A stretch of DNA of 26,312 nt, from positions 1 through 26,312 of the forward strand of contig PYST01000460.1 of NCBI GenBank assembly GCA_003049485.1, read 5' to 3'. This stretch comes from Ophioceras dolichostomum. Lineage: Eukaryota; Ascomycota; Sordariomycetes; Magnaporthales; Ophioceraceae. Below the pieces are notes generated by a model, which ran no database searches, had not been told where the DNA came from, and saw only the letters and a program-made list of their open reading frames with translations. The translations under genes were made by a program, and so were the position numbers. Within the stretch, counting starts at the first letter, position 1. The number at the start of each line of letters is the position of its first letter. This document shows positions 19,552 to 26,312 of the stretch, piece after piece.

Positions 19552-21079
19552 CTACCGAAACAATCGAGGAGCGCTACTGATCTCATCAAATTCCGTCCTT
19601 ACCCCCGGGCCTGACAAGACTAATGATCTTCCTCTCCTCTCTGTGAACTCATCCACGCCGGCTATGCCGCCGAACCTGCCACAGCCCACTCGCCCCCCCC
19701 CCGTGCCACCGTCCGGCAGCGTCGCCTCGATGTCCATCGTCGGCCTATTGACGTAGAGGCCGCCCGCCTAGGGGCGCACGTGTTTCGCGACCTCCGGAGC
19801 GCGCAGGGCGTCTCTCGAGAACGCCGCCGCGCGCGGTCGCGAGTGCGATACGGCCTCGTCGCCCGTGCCGAAGCTCGACGGCGCGATGATGGGCTAAGGC
19901 TCTCCTCGCAGAATAGCCGCATGGAAGGAGTGACGCACTCGAGCACGTTCGGCCGCAGGATGGAGGTCCGGAGACGGCGCGGTCACCACAGAGGAGCGTG
20001 GCGCCCAATGCGAAGGCGTCGTCCACGAGGCCGAGGACGCGCGTGGTAGAGATCGAGGTGCACAGGCCCGACATTGACACCCCTGGATCCCCGTGATGAT
20101 TACCGCGCTTGATCGTCTTGATCTTCTCCAGCAGCGCCCTTCTGAACTTGTCCATGATACCCCAACGCACGAGCACGCGCTCCATCAACATGCAGAACTG
20201 GCCGCTACTGGCCAGCGCCCCGAACATGACGGCCTCGACCGCGTCGACGATGTCTGCATCCTGGAGCACCAGCGCGGGCGCCTTCTCGCCCAGCTCGAGC
20301 ACTCACTGCCTCAAGCACTCGGCCGCCCAGCCAGAGAGGATGCGCCCGACGCGGTAGCTGCCCGTGAAGTTAACCCGCAGGACCTGCGGGCCCTTGACGG
20401 TGAACCCGGCCGTGGATGGGGCGGGGGGAGGGGTTGGTCGGGAGGAAGTTGAGACGGCCTGGTGGTAGGCCCGCTTGCACGGGGGCGCCCACTACCAGGT
20501 GTTGCGATTTTGGACTGTAATCTGAGGGCTTGGACACGACGGTGTTGCCGCAGATCAGCGGCAGGCGATGGCTCGCGCTGTGAGGCTCACTGGCGCGTCC
20601 CACGGGCTGATGGCGAAGACCATAACCGACGGGGCACTCCTCGACGAGTACCGTGTTCCCGGGTCGCTCCGCAGGCACGATCTCACCCTTAATATGCGCT
20701 ACCAGCCCGGCCGTCTCGCGCAGGATACCGGCGGTGGCTTGCATGTTGACGGTTACCCAGATCTTGACAGCCGATCCTTCGGCGGGGAGGATCCCGGGCG
20801 CATCCTGCTCGACGCAGGACTCGATTATGTCAGAGGCTCAGAGGGAGGTGAGCGGCCAGGCCGAGTAGGTCGTCGTTGACCAGGCCCGGAACGCGGTCTG
20901 CGCTGCTGCTATGGCTGAGTCGTAGTCTGCCACGGCTGCGGTGACGTAGTCGTAAATGTTTTCGCTTGTCGTTGGATCCACGACGGGGAAGGTCGTGCCG
21001 TCAGTCGAGGCAACATGTTGGCCGTTGATGATTGCCCTGAATCGAGAGAATTCGCGATGTCAGGCCTTGAATCAGCCAT
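19552..21079 (-). pseudogene. Aldehyde dehydrogenase pseudogene (salicylaldehyde/vanillin dehydrogenase-like)
   Basis: The intact family oxidises aldehydes to acids with NAD(P). Family motifs run in order on the minus strand but in changing frames: start MADSRPDIANSLD (21079), IINGQHVASTDG and TAAVADYDSAIAAAQTAFRA, then a TGA at the ILLKAADII position. Next come ATAGILRETAGLVAHIKGEI, LVEECPVG, FAISPWDAPVSLTARAIAC in another frame, PLICGNTVVSKPSDYSPKSQ, and LRVNFTGS in a third. Then come a TGA just before VLELGEKAPALVLQDADI, SGQFCMLMERV (the catalytic Cys position is kept) and LRPNVLECVTPSMRLFCEES in a shifted frame. The tail is DIEATLPDGGTGG...FGGIAGVDEFTER. At least two stops and several single-base indels make it non-functional, and ELGGK has become ELGEK. 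The subfamily is inferred from motif similarity. Confidence 0.9.
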
Positions 21080-21808
21080 GATTGCGTGCTAGTTCCCGGC
21101 TCTATCAGTCTGCTCGTGGCATGGAGAGATTTGGTGGGTGATCATTGAGGGCTAGGATGGTGATGATACAGGGCCACCATTTTGCCTGGCGACTCCATTT
21201 CACGCTGGGATTCCCAGGCCAGGCCAGCGTAGCTCGGCACAACGAGTCCGACAGGAAGGTAAATCGACGGAATAGGCTTTGGCATGGGTGAGTCGCGGCG
21301 TCGTCGTGCCGACGCGTAGAAGCCGCAGGCTCCGGCGCCTCGACACTTCCCTGTAGTCGGAGGGAATATGCTAGACGTGGGTCGACGACTCCCGAGGTCG
21401 TAGATCTTCCCGGAACCTTCTTCCTCTCAATGCTGGAAAACGAGGAAGAAGTCTGGAGGAATTTCGCAGGAGACTACTATAGCGCACAGTAGTGTTTCTA
21501 ATGGGTAGTACCTACTTGTCGAAGCCAACGTGGGCGCACCGGATCCATGTATCCGGTCGGAACGCAGGGAGGTGATTGCCCAACCCCGATTACATCAGTT
21601 TCCGTCTGGGCCGGATCCACTACCACCCCGCGACGCATCCCGACCTGGCGCGAACAGCACATGAAGATGGATTAGGTACATAGCAGCCTCCGGTGCAGAG
21701 ACTTTTTGGCGCGTGCCTGGTGACTGAACTGACACTGGCATCGATCGAAGTCAGACCAGTCCACTACAGCTTGTGTCACTGCCCGCTGTCGCGACGAACC
21801 TCGCAACG
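21080..21808. other. Divergent region between two pseudogenes
   Basis: About 730 bases separate the starts of the dehydrogenase (leftward) and the thiamine-diphosphate enzyme (rightward), so it would have been a shared bidirectional promoter. No gene is seen. Confidence 0.5.
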
Positions 21809-23752
21809 ATGGCGCAATCTCTGAACACTGCTTCGAATGGCGAAGTTGCCGCAACCTCATCACGCCCTGGTGTCAGCTGGCATCACGCGCCTGTTCGCAA
21901 ACCTCCGCCCGTCGATTCTGCGCGCCTTCGCCAGCAACGCGCACTCGGGACTGAGAGTTTTGACATCGCCCAGCGAGATTAACGTCATCTCTGCGGTCTC
22001 GGGTTTCGAGCAGATCAGCGGCCGGCCAGCGGCCGTATTCGCCCACGTAGAGCGTGGAACACAGGCGCTCGCCGGCGCAGTGCGCAACGTCCGCAGAGGG
22101 CGAATACCTGTGCTGAATCTGGTTGGCACAGTGCCGGTCACAAAGGAAGAGGAGATCCCGGGCATCAGGAACGAGCAAGGAACAGGACTGCGTACGTCTC
22201 AACCCCAAGTCTCCAGAATGATGTTAATGACTTGCACAGATGCATCCACTGGATACAAGACTCGCCCAACCAGAAAGCCATCGTGCGCCAGTACATGAAG
22301 TATGACCACGAGATACGATCCCCGACCCCGTGGAAGTCGGCATCCACGCTCTCCAGTTCGCCATGGCCTCTCCCCGAGAACCCACGTATCTGATCGCCAG
22401 CCACGAGGCCCTAGAGGCCACGGCACCCGTCATCACCCGCCTACAGCTCTCGCAAAACTCATATCTCAACACCGCAGCCCAGTCCATTAGCCTGACACCC
22501 TCCGCCGTCGCCGAACTGTACCGTATCCCTCGCTCGCGCCCACAACCTCCTGATCGTAACGAGCTGCTGCGGCGGGTCCAAACCCCGCTTCCTCGCTCTC
22601 CGCAAGCTCGCCACTCTCCTTAACATACCCTTGCACGAGAACGCGCCCATGGTCAACAACTTCCCCACCACATCCTTCCTGCACCAGGGCCACGCCTGAA
22701 GCGGCGGCGGACAGCCCCCCGGCCCTGGCTGAGGCGGACGTCGTGCTCGTCGTCGAGGCCGACGTGCCCTAGCTACCCGTGGAGGGCTTGTCACCTGTCT
22801 ACCTATGCATTCGCGCGCATTGTCCACATCGACTCTGACCCGCTCCAATCAGGCCTCTCCATGTGGTCGCCACCGTGCGAGCGCCGTTGGCAGTGAGACT
22901 CGGCCGTCGCGCTGGCTCAGCTCGCCGATCGCATCCGCATCCGCATCAGCAGCCACTCAGCCCAGCGGCAATCAGCACCCCTCCTCTACGGCCCGGCTGT
23001 GCGGCACAGGATCGAGGTCAGGACCACGAAGCTGCAAGCCCGATTCGCACAACGGCAGAAAAAGGTCGCCAAAGCGGAATTGCCGCCAGCCCAAGGCAAG
23101 CCCCTAACTGTGCCATTCTTTAGGGCTCGCCTCCGCGCCGCTACGCGCTCCTTGCCACGAGTCATCGGCCTGAACGAGGCGACCGCGAACCTCCGCAACG
23201 TGGTCAACCACCTGCGCCGCGACGCGCCACTGTCGCTGATCGGCAGCGGTGGCGGCAGCGCGTTGGGGTGGTACTCTAGCGCTGCGGTGGGTACGCCGCT
23301 CACTTCGCAGACGCAAGCGGCCCTGGCCTGGAGATGAGAACGGCGGCAGGAACTAGAACAGCCGTTGCCCATAGCGTTCACGGGCGACTGGACCTGGCTC
23401 TTCGGCGCGCCGAGCTGCCCGTATTGGATGGCGCGGCGATGCGATGCGCCGTTCCTGACGATCCCGTGAAATATCGGCGGGTGGGCTAGTCCGAAGAGTG
23501 CGTACTTGCGACGGCGTACTGATACCGTTGCTTCGGGTGGTGGGAGCGGGGGAGCACTCGGAACGGAGGAGTGCAGAAGCGGCGCACCGGTGCAAGACAT
23601 GATGGCATCCCTCTAGCCGTCACCTCCGTTCGGCGGGATTCCCAAGGGGGCGGGGAATGCGTGGCGGAGGGTGGTGAAGCAGGCTGATGAGGTGGGCGGA
23701 GCGCTCCTGGGAGCCGTGAGAGTCGAGATCGGGGAGAGAAGATGTGCACTAA
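21809..23752 (+). pseudogene. Thiamine-diphosphate enzyme pseudogene (acetolactate synthase-like)
   Basis: Intact relatives use thiamine diphosphate to make or break C-C bonds next to a carbonyl. From ATG 21809 (MAQSLNTASNGE), a frame change leads to ALVSAGITRLFANL and LTSPSEINVISAVSGFEQIS, then GRPAAVFAHVERGTQALAG (with the cofactor-activating Glu region PSEI) and VPVTKEEEIPGIRNE. A likely intron follows (GTACGT at 22192, acceptor CACAG at 22240). Then come IHWIQDSPNQKAIVRQYMKY, HALQFAMASPREPTYLI, LRKLATLLNIPLHENAPMV, VVLVVEADVP with TAG where Trp is usual, IVHIDSDPLQSGLSMWS and LNEATANLRNVVNHL. The diphosphate/Mg motif GDGxxxF...NNxGW is reduced to GDWTWLFG and NIGGW after a stop. A tail ADEVGGALLGAVRVEIGERR ends near 23752. 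Multiple frameshifts and stops show it is dead. The precise substrate class is unknown. Confidence 0.87.
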
Positions 23753-25063
23753 CTGGGGTTGTTATTGCTAGTATCTTACTTAATCAGATACTGTCATAGG
23801 TCCTACACACCGTCCATACGAGTGGTTTCACTCTGTCTCCATCGTATCCATGCTGCATGCCACTCTCCCCCGGCCCACCACAGTCTGATGATCGCCCGAG
23901 AGAGAACGCAATGAGGGGAGCCAGGACCGTGGGGGATATTTCGGCCAGCCACAACAGAAATTTATTGAACTTCATCGCCACTGCTAGTCCTCGTTCCTCC
24001 CTCTCAGCGTCAGCCGCTAGCTAGCGAGACCCGAACCAGTCCTGTCCCGTGTGGTAGAGTCCCCTAGCCATCGACCCGGCTTTCGGCACGGCCGCGACTC
24101 GGGGGTCCGAATTCGTCGACGCTACCGGCAATGTTAGCAGACGAGCATATTACGGTGTCGCGCGCGACGAGGAAAGCCCCCTTCTTCATCTAATGGCACT
24201 ACCGCCCAGTGAACAACCGCCACGTTCCTCCAATGTGAGAGGCCGTCGTTCTGGTGGCCCTGTCATCATACAACCTTACAGCATCGTTTCTCCTCACAGC
24301 AGACAACAGCCAGAGCAACCAGTGGGCGAAGGAGACTAAACGTCACGCCAACGAAGGCGAGGTTTGTTTGCCAACATGCCTGCTACATAACGCACAAGCA
24401 GGCATGCCATGCGAGAAAGACTCCGAGCAAGCGTTGGCCTTACGAACGACCACGGCGGATAAAACGGAGAATCACTCTCTTCGCATGATCCTATGGTGCG
24501 GCTCGTCACTAGGGAGATGCAACCGTTATCAACATGTGGACGGAGACGAAAGTGGTAGGCTCACGGACGCGCTGGGTGGTGCGCGCAATGTGCGCTACCA
24601 ATTTTCAGAGGCTTGCCGTGCACTGGAAAGGCGACACGGCCTCGCACCTCTGCGAAAACTCACCTCACCTTGCCCCCCTCTCTCTCTTTCCCCTTTTTCT
24701 GTTGTTGTGTAAGCAGGAGGGCTACGGAGGCTGGCGAGAAAAACACCATCGAATCCTTAAGGCTGAGTGAGTGCGAAGAAGCAAGCGAGACACGGCAGCG
24801 TTGAGGTAGATGGCAAAGACAGAGAGAATTCCAAATTAGTAGTAATCCCGCAACCTCCTTTCTATTTCCGTATGCAAGGCTCGTTTTCCGTTTTCATTCA
24901 ACAAAGTCTAAAAAACACGTCATCCCTTCCCTCATCCCATCCCGAAAAATGACCTCGCCGGGTCCAGCAATGTGCCCCAAAACAGTGCCCCTTGGCTTGA
25001 CCCATCCCCCATCCTGCCCCTGTCCCGTCTGATATTGTCAACTCGGGCCCTACCAACTAGGTA
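23753..25063. other. Intergenic region, no supported gene
   Basis: About 1.3 kb. A minus-strand 61-codon ATG frame (23975-23784) begins with a hydrophobic stretch but has no other support. Plus-strand frames at 24254-24712 have no ATG at their start and no domain. A C/T-rich tract sits at 24668-24710. Confidence 0.5.
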
Positions 25064-25730
25064 CTAAATAGGTACATAGCATAGGACCCGCTTGCGGAAG
25101 TTGGGGGGCACCTCGGGGACTCGGTGGTCCACCCCCTTGCCCTTGTATTCGGCTGGGCCGGCCTCGGGTTCGGCCTCGGGGTTTTCGAGACGCACCTGCG
25201 CGTGAGAGCGAGATCAGGACTCCTCTTGTCAGTGGTCCGGGCCAAAAAAAAGAAAAAAAAAGAAAAAAAGAGCGGGAAGGATTTGAGTCGGGAGGTGAAG
25301 CGAAGCAGGCACTGCCTTGCGCCGCGGTGGCCATCTGAATGCTTAAAATGCGGGCATGAAATACGGGACAGAGAGGCCGTGGGGTGGTAGTACTCAAACA
25401 CTAGCAGCTGGGCATTCTGGATGGTTCACCCTCGTAGGCAGCTAGTACGAGTAGTATTATGAAGGCGAACGAACTTACATCGATCTCCTTCTTGTACGCC
25501 TCAACCAAAGCCAGCCACTTCTTGCCCCTTGCCTCGGCCGCTCGCACGAGGAGGCGCAGGGCCACGAGATCCTCGTACTCCGGCTCCGAGCCTCGTCGGG
25601 CTCTCGATCCTGTTTCCTGCCGCGGGGCGGCCGAAGGGCCGTCGCCGCCCGAGTCGTGGCCGTCATCGTCGTTGTCGTTGGCGCTGGTCTTGCGCTGGGG
25701 AGGCGGTTGGTTGGTGGATGAGGAGGACAT
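25064..25730 (-). CDS. Small acidic hypothetical protein with one intron
   Basis: Exons 25730-25479 and 25195-25064 (intron 283 nt, donor GTAAGT, acceptor GCGCAG, phase 0) give 127 residues. I do not recognise the family. The N-terminal ~45 residues are a low-complexity, probably disordered Ser/Asp/Gly/Gln segment (MSSSSTNQPPPQRK, then DNDDDGHDSGGDG). A predicted helix follows (EDLVALRLLVRAAEARGKKW, ALVEAYKKEID) and continues after splicing into VRLENPEAEPEAGPAEYKGK. It ends with PNFRKRVLCYVPI. There is no signal peptide, so it is probably cytosolic or nuclear. Splicing is supported by consensus borders and by the charged helix continuing across the join; reading through the intron gives a hydrophobic, unrelated tail. 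The upstream GA-rich block (CT-rich on the coding strand) fits a fungal leader. Confidence 0.65.
25196..25478 (-). other. Long intron of the small acidic protein gene
   Basis: 283 nt, longer than the other introns here. On the coding strand it contains T-runs (CTTTTTTTC-like blocks, plus-strand A-runs at 25244-25268). Consensus GTAAGT and a C/T-containing CACGCGCAG acceptor bound it. Confidence 0.6.
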
Positions 25731-26312
25731 GGTGGGCGGAGGAGCAGGAATGAAGAGGGTTTGGTTGGAGATGTAGACGTGTGTGAGGTGCTGGTTGGAG
25801 ATATGTTTGACGGAAGACGGTTTTCAGAGAGAGAAAAACGCGAGACCGAGGGTATTCAGAGAGAGAGAGAGCGAGAAATGCGAGGAGAGAGCGAGGAGAC
25901 ACAGTTGGCTCAAAGATGCGGTCGCTGGTCGTTGCTAAAGAGCCAGGAAGAACAAGGAAGGTTGAAAAATTCAAATTAAGTTTGGTGGTGGGTCGAGATT
26001 CAGGGCGAAGGCAAGCAAGACTGGAAACGCGTCGTAGCTCGAGGAGACGCGTCAAGGCAAGAAACTCCAGCCCCACGTGGCTTCACTCGGGCTGTCGGGT
26101 GACTGCTTCATCGCCATTCACGAGTTGTATACTCAGTATTCAGTAGTATACTAGGCTTTGTGGCCCCTCTTCTATGCCGAAGTCAAGCAGCAGCTACCAG
26201 TGCTCCCACCTCTCTCGATAATTATATGTTACAAGGGCTTGTGTGTAATAAGGGCTTGTGGTATTGCAAGGGATAATCTCTAAGGGCATCTCATGGAGGC
26301 TTAAGGATCTAG
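25731..26312. other. Upstream region of the small acidic gene, no further gene seen
   Basis: A GA-rich block at about 25825-25905 is the CT-rich leader or promoter of the minus-strand gene. Beyond 25980 there is nothing I can call a gene before the window ends. Confidence 0.5.
26233..26260 (+). repeat. 11-bp direct repeat, two copies
   Basis: AAGGGCTTGTG occurs at 26233-26243 and again at 26250-26260, with spacing of 17 bases start to start. Its meaning is unknown; it may be part of a larger element beyond the window. Confidence 0.6.

Noticed and set aside
19552..23752. Repeat-induced point mutation as the cause of the two broken genes
   Set aside because: Lesions are mostly single-base indels, GC stays high, and few CpA-to-TpA changes are visible. 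A computed RIP index would settle it.
23784..23975. Minus-strand 61-residue frame with a signal-like start
   Set aside because: Very short, with no cysteines pattern or other support; the hydrophobic start alone is weak evidence.
24254..24712. 152-codon plus-strand frame
   Set aside because: It does not begin with ATG, has no domain, and runs through a C/T-rich tract.
1..26312. CRISPR arrays, bacterial operons or complete transposons
   Set aside because: No regularly spaced repeats, ribosome binding sites, transposase motifs or long terminal or inverted repeats were seen; gene structure is fungal.

Overview
The window looks like nuclear DNA of a filamentous ascomycete. Coding regions are GC-rich, short introns of about 58-137 nt carry GT...AG borders, start contexts are CAAAATG/CACCATG-like, leaders are pyrimidine-rich, one tRNA gene is split by an intron, and genes are separated by 0.5-2 kb. 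Most intact genes encode proteins with N-terminal signal peptides, including plant-wall and peptide-degrading enzymes. That suggests a plant-associated or saprotrophic lifestyle (inference). I cannot name the species.

Layout. 648-1094 (+): small secreted cysteine-containing protein. 3232-4277 (+): PL1 pectate lyase, one intron. 6084-7752 (+): secreted M28 aminopeptidase with PA domain, two introns. 8311-8411 (+): intron-containing tRNA with an odd anticodon arm and a Pol III T-tract. 9012-10165 (+): BTB/POZ gene with an in-frame stop and a frameshift. 10869-12765 (+): secreted gamma-glutamyltranspeptidase, one intron. 13045-13272 (+): remnant resembling the C-terminal half of an acyltransferase-3 protein. 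14430-15329 (-): AA9 (LPMO)-like protein whose copper site is largely replaced. 16735-17906 (-): secreted DUF1996 protein. 19552-21079 (-): broken aldehyde dehydrogenase. 21809-23752 (+): broken thiamine-diphosphate enzyme of the acetolactate-synthase type, divergent from the dehydrogenase. 25064-25730 (-): short acidic protein with one intron.

How it fits together. The left two thirds is a loose set of secreted proteins that could act outside the cell: pectate lyase on pectin, aminopeptidase and gamma-glutamyltranspeptidase on peptides and glutathione-type compounds, plus AA9-like and DUF1996 proteins. Nothing shows that they form one co-regulated cluster. The right third holds two adjacent, divergent, heavily mutated metabolic genes that look like a dead catabolic gene pair. 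With the BTB and acyltransferase relics, this marks a region of active gene loss. The most unusual single object is the AA9-like gene. It keeps the fold signatures and the second histidine brace residue, but has Gln at the mature N-terminus, Phe for the axial Tyr, and an early stop after which family-like sequence continues.
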